Below are positions 24,118-33,704 of a DNA stretch of 64,000 nucleotides, in pieces. Source of the stretch: Desulforudis sp. (GTDB lineage Bacteria > Bacillota > Desulfotomaculia > Desulfotomaculales > Desulforudaceae); NCBI GenBank assembly GCA_003604975.1, contig QZIR01000062.1, forward strand, positions 1 through 64,000, read 5' to 3'. Under the pieces are notes generated by a model. It did no database searches. It was not told the origin of the DNA and saw only the letters and a program-made list of their open reading frames with translations. Both the position numbers and the translations under genes were made by a program. The first letter of the stretch is position 1. Every line of letters starts with the position of its first letter.

Positions 24118-26733
24118 TTGGAATTGAGCCTGACACCGATGATGCGCCAGTACTTTGAGATTAAAAAAGACTATCCCGACGCCATCCTCTTTTTCCGGAT
24201 GGGCGACTTTTACGAGATGTTTCACGAGGATGCCCAGGAGGCGGCGCCCATTCTGGAAATCACCCTGACCTCCCGGGATGCCGGGAGGGCCGGACGGATT
24301 CCGATGTGCGGCTTACCCTACCACGCCATGGATGGTTACCTGGCCAAGCTTGTGGAGCAAGGTTACAAGGTGGCTGTGTGTGACCAGGTGGAGGATCCGA
24401 AGGCAGCCAAGGGCATTGTGAGGCGTGCGGTGACCCGCGTGGTAACCCCGGGGACGATTTTGGACGGACAGCGGATCGACGCTTGCCGGAATAACTACCT
24501 GGTGGCTCTTTGCCGGGACGTGGGTGGCTACGGGATGTGCGCGGCCGATATCGGCACCGGAGATATAATGGCCACCGCTTTTACTGGAGAATGGGCACTG
24601 GCGGCCCTGGCTGACGAGATTGCCCGTCTTGAACCCAGCGAGATCCTGCTGCCGTCTTCAATGGCCGGGGAGACTGCACTGTCACCTTCTCCGCGGACCT
24701 GGGAGACTACCGTTACGGTGATTGAAGACGCAGAAGCCGACCCCGGGCAGGTGTCCGAGGTTTTAGCCGGACATTTCGGCGAGGGTTCGATACGGAATGA
24801 GGCCTGGGCCAGGCATCATCTGACGGCGGGGGCCGTTGGAGCCATGATCGGCTACCTGAAGAAGACGCAGAAGCGGGAACTGGCCCACCTGAAAGAGGTA
24901 CGGAGTTATGCTCCGGGGCGCTATATGTTCCTGGACCCGGCAACCAGACGCAACCTGGAACTCGTACGCTCCATCCGTGATGGGAGTAGGAAGGGCACCC
25001 TTCTGGCCACGCTCGACCGCACTGTAACGGCGATGGGCGGGCGCCTGCTGCGCCACTGGCTGGAGCAACCGCTGCTCAATGCGGTTGAGATCTGCGCCCG
25101 GCTGGACGGGGTGCAGGAGCTTTACACGAATACGTTTTTGCGTGAGGATTTACGGGTGAGGCTGAAACGGGTATACGATATCGAACGCCTCTCCAGCCGC
25201 GTGGCCTACGGCAGTGCCAATGCCCGGGACTTGCTGGCGCTAAAGAACTCCCTGGATGAACTTCCGGCGATCAAGGCCCTCTTGGGAGGGTGTAACGCTG
25301 CACTGGTGGCCGAATTAAAGCAGAGCATCGATCCAATGGAGGATGTATCCGAACTTTTGGCCGGGGCGATTGCGGATGAACCGCCGATAAGCGTCCGGGA
25401 CGGAGGGATCATCCGGACCGGCTTCAATCCCGAGGTTGATCGATTACGCGCGGTGGGCAGCCAGGCGAAGAACTGGCTATGCGAGTTGGAAGTTGCGGAA
25501 AAGGAACGGACGGGTATCCGCTCGTTGAAAATAGGATTTAACCGGGTGTTCGGTTACTATATTGAAGTCACCAGGGCCAACCAGCACCTGGTGCCCGAAG
25601 ATTACGAGAGGCGTCAGACGTTGGCCAATGCCGAGCGCTATATTACGCCGCGCTTAAAAGAATACGAGAGCCAGATTATGGGGGCCGAAGAGCACCTGAT
25701 CGAACTGGAATACCGCCTTTTCCAGGAGGTCCGGGAAGCGGTTCTGGCCCAGTTGGGCCGAATACAGATGTCGGCCCGGGCCGTGGCGGCGCTGGATGCC
25801 CTCGGCGCGCTGGCGACCGTGGCCGTACGGGAGAACTACTGCCGGCCGACGGTTACCAACAGTGACCGGATCCTAATCACCAACGGGCGCCATCCGGTGG
25901 TTGAAGCGGTACTGGGACCGGGTGAGTTTGTCCCCAATGACACCGAACTAAACGGGAGCGACCAGCGCCTGGTCATCCTGACCGGCCCGAACATGGCCGG
26001 GAAGAGCACCTATATGCGCCAGGTCGCCCTGATCACGTTAATGGCCCAGGTGGGCAGCTTTGTATCGGCGGATACCGCCGAAATCGGGGTCGTCGATCGC
26101 ATCTTCACGCGGGTGGGCGCCTCGGACGACCTGGCCGGAGGGGAAAGCACCTTCATGGTCGAGATGAACGAGTGCCGTGTAATCATTGAGCACGCCACGC
26201 CGGCCAGTCTGATCGTGATGGACGAGGTAGGCCGGGGCACCAGCACCTACGACGGGATGAGCCTGGCCCGGGCCCTCATCGAGTATATCCACTCCAGGAT
26301 CGGCGCCAAGACCCTCTTTTCCACGCACTACCATGAACTGACCGACCTGGACCAGCGGTTTGGCATTGTAAACTACACCATCACCGTGGCGGAACGCGGT
26401 GACGACATCGTCTTCCTGCGCCGCGTGGCGCCCGGAAAAGCGGATCGCAGTTACGGTATTCAGGTCGCCCGCCTGGCCGGCCTACCCGAACCCCTGATCA
26501 AGCGGGCGCTCGAAATCCTCCGCGAACTGGAGGCCAGCGCCGGAACGGGCCCGACTAACGGACGTACCGGCGGCCTGCGTCAGATGGAGTTGTTCGAAAC
26601 GGCCGCAGAGCGCAAGCTGCTCCGGGAGCTGGCCCGGCTGGAGCTGATGGAGATGACCCCCCTGGAGGCCTTGAACAAGTTATACACCATGCAGCAGGAG
26701 GCCCAGGGCCACACCAGACGCAAGAAAGCTTAG
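24118..26733 (+). CDS. mutS: DNA mismatch repair protein MutS
   Basis: The 871-residue ATPase recognises mismatches. The N-terminal domain carries the mismatch-reading FFRMGDFYEMF (Phe-X-Glu near residue 32). The connector, lever and clamp domains follow, then the ATPase with Walker A GPNMAGKSTYMRQ near 622, Walker B VIMDEVGRGTSTYDG near 700 and a conserved STHYHEL. A C-terminal helix-turn-helix dimer region is present. TTG 24118 follows GGGGAGG; TTG 24124 is a possible alternative. mutL follows after 26 bases. Confidence 0.97.
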   Translation: MELSLTPMMRQYFEIKKDYPDAILFFRMGDFYEMFHEDAQEAAPILEITLTSRDAGRAGRIPMCGLPYHAMDGYLAKLVEQGYKVAVCDQVEDPKAAKGIVRRAVTRVVTPGTILDGQRIDACRNNYLVALCRDVGGYGMCAADIGTGDIMATAFTGEWALAALADEIARLEPSEILLPSSMAGETALSPSPRTWETTVTVIEDAEADPGQVSEVLAGHFGEGSIRNEAWARHHLTAGAVGAMIGYLKKTQKRELAHLKEVRSYAPGRYMFLDPATRRNLELVRSIRDGSRKGTLLATLDRTVTAMGGRLLRHWLEQPLLNAVEICARLDGVQELYTNTFLREDLRVRLKRVYDIERLSSRVAYGSANARDLLALKNSLDELPAIKALLGGCNAALVAELKQSIDPMEDVSELLAGAIADEPPISVRDGGIIRTGFNPEVDRLRAVGSQAKNWLCELEVAEKERTGIRSLKIGFNRVFGYYIEVTRANQHLVPEDYERRQTLANAERYITPRLKEYESQIMGAEEHLIELEYRLFQEVREAVLAQLGRIQMSARAVAALDALGALATVAVRENYCRPTVTNSDRILITNGRHPVVEAVLGPGEFVPNDTELNGSDQRLVILTGPNMAGKSTYMRQVALITLMAQVGSFVSADTAEIGVVDRIFTRVGASDDLAGGESTFMVEMNECRVIIEHATPASLIVMDEVGRGTSTYDGMSLARALIEYIHSRIGAKTLFSTHYHELTDLDQRFGIVNYTITVAERGDDIVFLRRVAPGKADRSYGIQVARLAGLPEPLIKRALEILRELEASAGTGPTNGRTGGLRQMELFETAAERKLLRELARLELMEMTPLEALNKLYTMQQEAQGHTRRKKA

Positions 26734-26759
26734 AGAGTGCTACAAAGGAGTCTTTCGAA

Positions 26760-28499
26760 ATGCCCAGGATAGCCCTTCTGGACAAGGGTACGGCTGCCCG
26801 CATCGCGGCCGGAGAGGTTGTGGAGCGGCCGGCCTCGGTCGTCAAGGAACTGGTTGAAAATTCCCTTGATGCCGGAGCCGACCGGATCAGCGTTGAGATC
26901 ACCAGCGGGGGATTGGACCGGATTACCGTCGTTGATAATGGGTGCGGAATGGACCGGGAGGACGTGGTCCTCTGCCTTGAAAGACACGCTACCAGCAAGG
27001 TTCGGTCGCTGGAAGACCTGCAGTCGGTGGCCACCCTGGGATTCCGGGGGGAGGCGCTGCCGAGTATCGCTGCCGTCTCCAGACTGACGATCAGGACCAG
27101 AGAAGAGAGCACAGCCGAAGGTACGGTGGTTGAAGTCGATGGCGGTCGTGTACTGAATATCGGGAGCGCGGGGTGTCCAGCGGGTACCGTAACTGAAGTA
27201 CGCAACCTGTTTCACAATACGCCTGCCCGGAAAAAATTCATGAAAACAGCCTCGGCCGAGGCCGCAGCCATTACGGAGCTGATGGGCCGTCTGGCCCTTT
27301 CGAGGCCGGAAGTCCGGTTCCGGCTTGCACACAACGGCCGGGTGGTCCTGGAAACCCCCGGCAACGGACGACTGGATGAAGCAGTCGCTGCCGTATTTGG
27401 ACTCGGCCAGGTGCGGGAGATGGTCCCCTTTGGCGCTGAGAATGACGGGATCCGGGTCAGCGGACTGGCCGGGCGTCCGGGACTTACGCGGACGACGCGC
27501 CGCTACCAGGTGTTCTTTGTGAACGGACGATACGTGCGCAGTTACCTGCTCTCTGCGGCGCTGGACACCGCCTATGCCGGCTCCATCCCCGAGGGTCGGT
27601 TCCCCGTGGGAGTGCTTCTTCTGAAGCTGGATCAGGCCCTGATTGACGTCAATGTGCATCCGGCCAAAATGGAAGTCCGGTTTGAAAAGGGCCGCGACGT
27701 AGCTGCCCAAGTAGTTTTAGCCGTCCGGCAGGCTCTAACCGCCCAGCCCACGGTACCCGGGTTGAACCGGGGACCGTCCGTCCAGCGCACAGGGTTTTGT
27801 GGGACCCGCCCCAATCCATCGGCGTCCGATGGCCCCGTGACGGTTCCGGCTCACTCGCTGGCCTTATTTGAGGACGCCGGAGATAATCCGGCGGTTAGGG
27901 AGAGTACCCCAGCCTATGAAGTCCCGTCTGCTTTGCTCGCCCTGGCCCAGCTGCAGCCTACCTACATCCTGGCTGAAGGGCCTGACGGGCTGTACATTGT
28001 CGACCAGCATGCTGCCCACGAGCGCATCCTGTACGAGGAATTCAGCCTGGCCCTGGTTCTGGGCGAAGTGGGTAGTCAGATGCTGATTACGCCGCAGGTG
28101 CTCGAGCTTGATGCCACGGCCATCGCTACCCTGAAGCGCTTCACGGACTACCTGGCAGTCGTCGGGTTCGTTCTCGAAGAGTTTGGTGCACACAGCTTCG
28201 TTCTGCGCGGCGTGCCGGTGACGATCGCGGCCGGTGCGGAGCGCGAGGCTTTGGTGGATATCGTCGACCGGCTGGGTGAGGAGCAACCCGCTGACCGTGA
28301 GCAGTTCCTGAGGATCACCGCCGCGTCGCTGGCTTGTCACCGGGCCGTCCGTGCGGGAGACCGGCTTACCGGAGCAGAGATGCAGCGCCTGCTGGACCGG
28401 CTGCGGGCGACCAGCCATCCGCTCAGTTGCCCACACGGCCGTCCGACCATGCTCCGGCTAACGAAGAGTGAATTGGCCCGTCGCTTCTTCCGGGAGTGA
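26760..28499 (+). CDS. mutL: DNA mismatch repair protein MutL
   Basis: The 579-residue protein has the GHKL ATPase domain (VENSLDAGAD, DNGCGM, and GFRGEALPS near residue 95), a variable Pro-rich linker around 330-390 and the C-terminal dimerisation domain. That domain includes DQHAAHERILYEE near 415, the DQHA(X)2E(X)4E metal-binding endonuclease motif. It therefore nicks DNA itself, as expected in bacteria without MutH. ATG 26760 follows AAAGGAG. The methyltransferase gene begins at the very next base after its stop. Confidence 0.97.
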   Translation: MPRIALLDKGTAARIAAGEVVERPASVVKELVENSLDAGADRISVEITSGGLDRITVVDNGCGMDREDVVLCLERHATSKVRSLEDLQSVATLGFRGEALPSIAAVSRLTIRTREESTAEGTVVEVDGGRVLNIGSAGCPAGTVTEVRNLFHNTPARKKFMKTASAEAAAITELMGRLALSRPEVRFRLAHNGRVVLETPGNGRLDEAVAAVFGLGQVREMVPFGAENDGIRVSGLAGRPGLTRTTRRYQVFFVNGRYVRSYLLSAALDTAYAGSIPEGRFPVGVLLLKLDQALIDVNVHPAKMEVRFEKGRDVAAQVVLAVRQALTAQPTVPGLNRGPSVQRTGFCGTRPNPSASDGPVTVPAHSLALFEDAGDNPAVRESTPAYEVPSALLALAQLQPTYILAEGPDGLYIVDQHAAHERILYEEFSLALVLGEVGSQMLITPQVLELDATAIATLKRFTDYLAVVGFVLEEFGAHSFVLRGVPVTIAAGAEREALVDIVDRLGEEQPADREQFLRITAASLACHRAVRAGDRLTGAEMQRLLDRLRATSHPLSCPHGRPTMLRLTKSELARRFFRE

Positions 28500-29306
28500 G
28501 TGCAGAGTTTGATCTCTTATGTTGTGACCACCGCACATTCAGCTGGCTACACCGAGAGTGAGAAGGCCCACCGGCTGGCCGGGGCGCTCAGGGTTCCGTT
28601 TGTGCCGCGCGACGACCGGAGTATGGCTGAGATTACCCATGAACATGCCGTAGACGGGGTCCTGGTAGTCAGCCGGCATCGCACCTCACTTTTTGTCTCA
28701 GACCAAGAGTTCTTTTTTCATCCGGGGATGGCTGCGCTACGCATAAAAGCCCTCTTGGCTGGGAAAACTGACCAAATGGTGAAGGCCATGGATTTGCAGG
28801 AAGGAGACCGGGTGCTGGACTGTACCCTGGGATTGGCTTCCGATGCGACCGTGGCTGCACATGTGGCCGGAAATCGAGGGGCAGTTATCGGCCTGGAAGT
28901 GGTGCCGGCGATTGCAGCCCTGGTCCGGGCCGGGATGGCCGAGGCCAGACCGAAAGACGCTCTGCTGGCTGCGGCGATTCGCCGGGTAAAGGTGGTTGAG
29001 GTCGATTACCGGGATTATCTCTGCTCCCTGTCGGCGAAGAGTTTTGACGTGGTTTACTTTGACCCGATGTTTCGTAGCGGTGTGGTACGCTCCAGCAACA
29101 TGGGGCCGATGCGGGTTTTAGCCGATCCATCCCCGGTCAGTCGGGAAACCCTGGCCGTGGCCGGCCGGGTGGCGGCCAAAGCGGTGGTGGTCAAGGAAAG
29201 GCGGGGAAGCCCTGAGTTTGCAAGGCTGGGCCTTTCTGAACAAGGGGGGGGCCGTTATGCGTCGGTAGCTTACGGGATTCTACGGACGGAAGGTGGTTAC
29301 CCGTGA
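28500..29306 (+). CDS. RsmJ-like class I SAM-dependent methyltransferase
   Basis: The 268-residue protein has a Rossmann methyltransferase core: VLDCTLGLASDATVAAHVAG near residue 104 (SAM-binding motif I), the acidic end of strand 2 at IGLEVVP, and the catalytic VVYFDPMF near 182, which resembles the DPMF of RsmJ 16S rRNA guanine methyltransferases. An N-terminal 90-residue extension with a YTESEKAHRLAG start is typical of homologues in this block. The target is probably RNA, but this is inference. GTG 28500 directly abuts the mutL stop, and the end overlaps miaA by 4 bases, which shows translational coupling. Confidence 0.75.
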   Translation: MQSLISYVVTTAHSAGYTESEKAHRLAGALRVPFVPRDDRSMAEITHEHAVDGVLVVSRHRTSLFVSDQEFFFHPGMAALRIKALLAGKTDQMVKAMDLQEGDRVLDCTLGLASDATVAAHVAGNRGAVIGLEVVPAIAALVRAGMAEARPKDALLAAAIRRVKVVEVDYRDYLCSLSAKSFDVVYFDPMFRSGVVRSSNMGPMRVLADPSPVSRETLAVAGRVAAKAVVVKERRGSPEFARLGLSEQGGGRYASVAYGILRTEGGYP

Positions 29307-30235
29307 ACGAGCCCTTGCGCTTGGTAGTGATCACCGGTCCTACGGCCACCGGCAAGACTGGTGTCGGCATTGAACTCGCCCGCCTGATCGGCGGTGAAGT
29401 GGTCTCGGCCGACTCGATGATGATCTATCGCAGAATGGACATCGGCACGGCTAAACCGTCGGTCGCGGAGATGCAGGGTGTGCCACACCACCTGATTGAT
29501 GTTGTCGATCCGGGTGAGGAATTCAGCGTCGCGGCTTACCAGGCCCACGCCGAACAGGTGATTGCGGATATTGATCAGCGCGGCGCCGTGCCACTGCTGG
29601 TTGGGGGAACAGGGCTATACGTGCGTTCAGTGATTGACCACTATGACTTCGCGGCGCCAAGCGATATCGCCTTCCGGGCCGGGCTGCTGGAAGAGGCGCG
29701 CCGGAATGGTGTAGAAAAGCTTCACGCCAGACTGGGTGAGGTTGATCCGGCTACGTCGGCCAGGTTACACGTTAACGACAAGCGGCGCATCATCAGGGCC
29801 CTCGAGGTACACTATCTAACCGGCAGGCCGATTAGCGCCTTCCAGGACCGGGACGAGCACAGTGAAGCGAAGTACCGCCTCAGGATGTTCGGGCTCAACA
29901 CCGATCGTGAGGTGCTGTACAGGCGTATCGAGGACCGGGTCGATCAGATGCTGGACCAGGGACTGGTAGGCGAGGTGGCGGGATTATTGGCCCGGGGCTA
30001 TACCCGTAATCTGGTCTCAATGAAAGGCCTGGGCTACAAAGAGATCGCCGCTTACCTTGAGGGCGAGATCAGCCTGGATGAAGCGGCAGCCCTGCTCAAG
30101 CGCAATACCAGGCGGTTCGCCAAACGCCAGTTGACCTGGTTCCGACGGGATCAGCGCATCTGCTGGATAGACCCCCGGCAATATGAAGGAAGCATGGCAG
30201 TGGCAGAAGAAATTACCAAATTACTGAAGGATTAG
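29303..30235 (+). CDS. miaA: tRNA dimethylallyltransferase
   Basis: The 310-residue enzyme transfers dimethylallyl to A37 of tRNAs reading UNN codons, producing the substrate of MiaB. The P-loop GPTATGKTG is at residues 11-19, followed by VSADSMMIYRRMDIGTAKP and the ALEVHYLTGRPIS and MKGLGYKEIAAYLEG signatures of MiaA. GTG 29303 overlaps the methyltransferase stop. hfq follows, an arrangement common to many bacteria. Confidence 0.97.
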   Translation: MNEPLRLVVITGPTATGKTGVGIELARLIGGEVVSADSMMIYRRMDIGTAKPSVAEMQGVPHHLIDVVDPGEEFSVAAYQAHAEQVIADIDQRGAVPLLVGGTGLYVRSVIDHYDFAAPSDIAFRAGLLEEARRNGVEKLHARLGEVDPATSARLHVNDKRRIIRALEVHYLTGRPISAFQDRDEHSEAKYRLRMFGLNTDREVLYRRIEDRVDQMLDQGLVGEVAGLLARGYTRNLVSMKGLGYKEIAAYLEGEISLDEAAALLKRNTRRFAKRQLTWFRRDQRICWIDPRQYEGSMAVAEEITKLLKD

Positions 30236-30285
30236 TCCTCGCTTCGGCGAAATAAACATAAAAACTATCCGACGGGGGGAACCCA

Positions 30286-30540
30286 ATGAGCAAGATACAG
30301 ATAAACCTGCAGGATGCCTTTTTAAACCAGCTCCGTAAGGAAAACATCCCGGTAACCATTTTTCTTATAAACGGATTTCAACTAAAGGGCCTGGTCAGAG
30401 GGTTTGACAATTTCACGGTAATTCTGGACAGCGACGGTAAACAACTGATGGTTTACAAGCACGCGATCTCCACGGTCAGTCCGGCACGACCGGTGAACAC
30501 CAGTACGGTTCCCGCGACACCAGAAGCACGAGAACGGTAA
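30286..30540 (+). CDS. hfq: RNA chaperone Hfq
   Basis: The 84-residue Sm-like protein has Sm1 ([30 protein letters not shown]) and the Sm2 motif [10 protein letters not shown] with the YKHA signature near residue 58. It forms hexamers that bind A/U-rich RNA and sRNAs. The short C-terminal tail is Thr/Pro-rich. It lies 50 bases after miaA and is followed by a terminator. Confidence 0.97.
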   Translation: MSKIQINLQDAFLNQLRKENIPVTIFLINGFQLKGLVRGFDNFTVILDSDGKQLMVYKHAISTVSPARPVNTSTVPATPEARER

Positions 30541-30546
30541 GCAGCC

Positions 30547-30568
30547 AGCCCTTCTTAAAGGAAGGGCT
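30547..30568 (+). terminator. Hairpin between hfq and ynbB-like gene
   Basis: AGCCCTTC pairs with GAAGGGCT (6-base loop) and is followed by TCATTTAT. The next start codon is only 7 bases away, so it may act as a partial terminator or hide the ribosome site. Confidence 0.65.
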
Positions 30569-30574
30569 TCATTT

Positions 30575-31900
30575 ATGTCTAATCTATTTTTAGAACGATT
30601 ACAAAACCGGGAGACGCTCCACGAATTCGGACCTCTCCAACGGTCTGAGACAACGGGTGAGAACTTGCAGAAATTAGCAGCAGAGATTGAACTTGAACTC
30701 GCGCTGATTTACGCAGCGCTTGATGTGATCGCCTTCGACAATCAGCGCCGGGTCCTTGAGGCCTTTCGCCGGAACCGGGTCAGCGAGTATCACTTCCGGC
30801 CAAGCACCGGTTATGGGTACGGGGACGACGGTCGGGACACACTTGACAGGGTCTTTGCGGAGGTCTTCGGTGCTGAAGATGCCCTGGTGCGGACACAGAT
30901 TGTCTCCGGAACGCACGCGTTGGGGATCTGCCTGCTGGCACTGTTACGTCCGGGGGACGGGTTGGTGGCACTGGGGCGGCCCTACGATACCATTCAGACG
31001 GTTATTGGTCTGACCGGGGACAGCGCGGGTTCGTTGATCAGCTCCGGTGTCTCCTACCGTGAAGTCGACTTTGCCCCTGACGGGGGAGTTGATCAGGAGG
31101 CGCTCCTGCGGGTGATTGACGATCAGACCAGATTGATCCTCCTGCAACGCTCCCGTGGTTATCACTGGCGCCGCTCCCTGAACATTGAGACAATGCGTCG
31201 GACCATCGAGTCGGTGCGCCGATCGCACCCGCACGTTATCATACTGGTTGACAACTGTTACGGTGAATTCGTGGAACGGGAGGAGCCCACCCATGCGGGG
31301 GCCGATCTGGCGTGCGGCTCCCTGATCAAGAACCCCGGAGGGGGACTCGCCCCCACCGGCGGATACGTGGTTGGCCGGGCCGATCTCGTAGAACGGGCCG
31401 CTGAGCGGTTGACGGCACCCGGTCTGGGGCGTGAAGTGGGATCGGTACCGGGGGGGTTGAGGCTTTACTACCAGGGACTTTTCCTGGCGCCGCATTTTGT
31501 AGTGCAGGCATTGAAAGGTGCCGTTTTTGCAGCCCGGATGCTGGAGGGGCTGGGTTTTGTGACTAGTCCAAGGTATAATGAACATCGAACAGATATTGTC
31601 CAGGCCGTACAACTGGGAGATCCGGAAGCGGTGCTCGCCTTTTGCAGGGCGATCCAGGCGGCCTCGCCGGTGGACGCACACGTAACTCCGGAAGCGGCGC
31701 CGCTTCCCGGTTACGATGACGGTGTGGTGATGGCGGCGGGGACCTTTGTTCAGGGCGCCTCCCTGGAACTCACCGCCGACGCCCCGATGCGGAACCCGTA
31801 CACTGTGTATCTTCAGGGCGGTCTTACAAAGGAACATGCGAAGCTGGGCATTATCAAGGCCTGTGAGGCCCTAATGAATCGAAAGAAACAATCTGGATGA
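30575..31900 (+). CDS. ynbB: YnbB-type PLP-dependent (methionine gamma-lyase-like, 'aluminum resistance') protein
   Basis: The 441-residue protein is a fold-type I pyridoxal-phosphate enzyme of the YnbB family. The likely PLP lysine sits in GSLIKNPGGGLAPTGGYVVG near residue 252, with a preceding ILVDNCYGEF aspartate strand. The family is related to cystathionine/methionine gamma lyases, but its reaction is not established. The order hfq-ynbB is conserved in Firmicutes. Its ribosome site lies within the AGGAAGGG arm of the preceding hairpin, which suggests that structure may influence translation. trxB follows after 11 bases. Confidence 0.88.
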   Translation: MSNLFLERLQNRETLHEFGPLQRSETTGENLQKLAAEIELELALIYAALDVIAFDNQRRVLEAFRRNRVSEYHFRPSTGYGYGDDGRDTLDRVFAEVFGAEDALVRTQIVSGTHALGICLLALLRPGDGLVALGRPYDTIQTVIGLTGDSAGSLISSGVSYREVDFAPDGGVDQEALLRVIDDQTRLILLQRSRGYHWRRSLNIETMRRTIESVRRSHPHVIILVDNCYGEFVEREEPTHAGADLACGSLIKNPGGGLAPTGGYVVGRADLVERAAERLTAPGLGREVGSVPGGLRLYYQGLFLAPHFVVQALKGAVFAARMLEGLGFVTSPRYNEHRTDIVQAVQLGDPEAVLAFCRAIQAASPVDAHVTPEAAPLPGYDDGVVMAAGTFVQGASLELTADAPMRNPYTVYLQGGLTKEHAKLGIIKACEALMNRKKQSG

Positions 31901-31911
31901 GGTGAAATTGG

Positions 31912-32823
31912 ATGAAGGATGTCGTTATTATCGGGGCTGGCCCGGGCGGGTTTACGTCTGCTATCTACGCGGTTCGGTCGGGGCTGGATTGCGTGGTCCT
32001 GGAGCGCCGGGCTCCCGGCGGGCAGGTGCTGGATACCGACTGGATTGAAAACTACCCGGGCTTTCCGGGTGGGATTAACGGAGCGGAGTTGATGGGCCGT
32101 TTCGAAAAGCATGCCCGTGATCTCGGGGTTACGATTGAGAACGACGAGGTTTACGAGATCAAGCGCCAGGAAGGTTCCTTCGTGTTGCGTACCCGGAAAG
32201 GCGAGATTGAGACCAAGACGGTTATTCTGGCTACCGGGACCGGTCCCCGCCCGCTCGGTGTCGATGGTGAGGAGCGCCTGCGGGGTAAGGGGGTCTCGTA
32301 CTGCGCGGTGTGCGACGGGTTCTTTTTCAGGGGCCAGGAAGTGGCTGTGGTTGGCGGGGGCGATGCCGCCGTCGAGGAGGCACACTTTCTGACGCGGTTC
32401 TGTTCTAAGATCTATCTGATCCACCGGCGCGATCAGCTCCGCGCCGTGGGCAGTCTGCAGAGAAGAGCCTTTGACAATCCAAAGATTGAGGTTCTCTGGG
32501 ATACGGTGGTGACCGAGATCCACGGTGAGAATTCCGTCGAGAAGCTCACGCTCAAGAACACGCGAACTGGTACACCGGGAAAGCTCAAAGTTTCCGGGGT
32601 CTTTATCTACGTCGGTCTGGTGCCGAATTCATACCTCTATAAGGGCCTGGTGGATCTGGATGAACGCGGTTTTGTGAAAACGAATGTGGAAATGGCGACG
32701 TCTGTTCCTGGTCTGTTTGCCGTCGGCGATGTCCGGGTTACCCCCTTGCGCCAGGTGGTGACCGCCGTCGCGGACGGAGCTGTTGCCGCCATTACCGCGG
32801 AGAAGTATATTACGGGAGGCTGA
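31912..32823 (+). CDS. trxB: Thioredoxin-disulfide reductase
   Basis: The 303-residue flavoprotein transfers electrons from NADPH to thioredoxin. It has the FAD-binding GAGPGGFTSAIYA at residues 7-19, the redox motif CAVCD near 131, the second nucleotide fold VVGGGDAAVEEAHFL near 148 and the FAD-binding GLFAVGDVRVTPLRQV near 268. The NADPH-binding HRRDQLRAV has the usual basic residues. It is the last gene of the miaB-trxB block; a terminator follows. Confidence 0.93.
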   Translation: MKDVVIIGAGPGGFTSAIYAVRSGLDCVVLERRAPGGQVLDTDWIENYPGFPGGINGAELMGRFEKHARDLGVTIENDEVYEIKRQEGSFVLRTRKGEIETKTVILATGTGPRPLGVDGEERLRGKGVSYCAVCDGFFFRGQEVAVVGGGDAAVEEAHFLTRFCSKIYLIHRRDQLRAVGSLQRRAFDNPKIEVLWDTVVTEIHGENSVEKLTLKNTRTGTPGKLKVSGVFIYVGLVPNSYLYKGLVDLDERGFVKTNVEMATSVPGLFAVGDVRVTPLRQVVTAVADGAVAAITAEKYITGG

Positions 32824-32859
32824 TCAAAGAGGCTGTCGAACGATCGCACCCTCCCCGGC

Positions 32860-32892
32860 GGTACAGCCCCGAAAAAAAAGGCTGTACCTCTT
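32860..32892 (+). terminator. Terminator after trxB
   Basis: GGTACAGCC pairs with GGCTGTACC across an A-rich loop. Only a short T-rich stretch (TCTT) follows, so efficiency is uncertain. No gene is visible in 32893-33044. Confidence 0.55.
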
Positions 32893-33044
32893 AAGTACAG
32901 CAGAAAGGGAGAGGAGTTAGGTTGTTACTGGGTCCAATAGGATTTTAACCAACCCATCCAATTATTATACATTTCAGCCTAATAATTCTGTGATGTTTTT
33001 CACAGAAGCCATAATTAGGGTGGTCAAGGCCTGTACGTAGGCTC

Positions 33045-33610
33045 ATGGCCCGGTACCCGTTCGGTCCACTGATGTTTTTGAGCGGAAACACGGGGGAGTT
33101 TATCCGGCCGATTCCCGTGATCGTCACCCTGACCATGCTCACTTCAATGGTTATGGCCCTGACGATCATTCCCGTGTTCCGAAACTGGTATAAGTCGCGG
33201 TACGGCGGTAACGGCGCGGAAAGGCGGAAGCAGGCCGGCCTTCTGGGCGTACCTCTGCACCGTCTGACCGAATGGTACGCACACTGGCTGATGCCCCGCC
33301 TGCTCAAACACCCGTTACGGACTGGGGCGATCGGGGTTCTGATCGGAACCCTGGCTTACGCCTCATCCCCTTTACCCCGGTCCAGCTTTTCCCGGCGGGG
33401 GACCGGAAAGAAATACCCATCTTCATCAGTATGCCCAAGGGGAGCGACATCGAAGAGACCCACGCCCTCGTCCGGGAGATGCAGGTATGGCTCATGGCGC
33501 AACCGGGAGTAGATGACGTAGTCGCCTGTGCCGGTGCCCACGCGCCCCTCTGGTACCATCACCGTCCATCTTTACGACGAGATTTCGGGGATTGCGGAGC
33601 AGGCAGCCGG
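33045..33610 (+). pseudogene. Fragment of RND-type efflux pump (AcrB/MMPL-like)
   Basis: One frame encodes APLMFLSGNTGEFIRPIP-like residues (GPLMFLSGNTGEFIRPIPVI), a hallmark of AcrB-type pumps near transmembrane helices 5-6, and continues to about 33370. Then the match moves to another frame with TPVQLFPAGDRKEIPIFISM and LVREMQVWLMAQPGVDDVVA, the start of the second periplasmic half. The remaining 800 or so residues on both sides are absent. It is a truncated and frameshifted remnant. Confidence 0.75.
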
Positions 33611-33704
33611 AGAAGTAGAAGCAGATGGATAGCCATGCTTGTTTCTCGCGTTCTCCCAAGTTCAGGTTAGGCCGGAGAGAACCGTCCCCGTCCCCTGACT
33701 CAGC

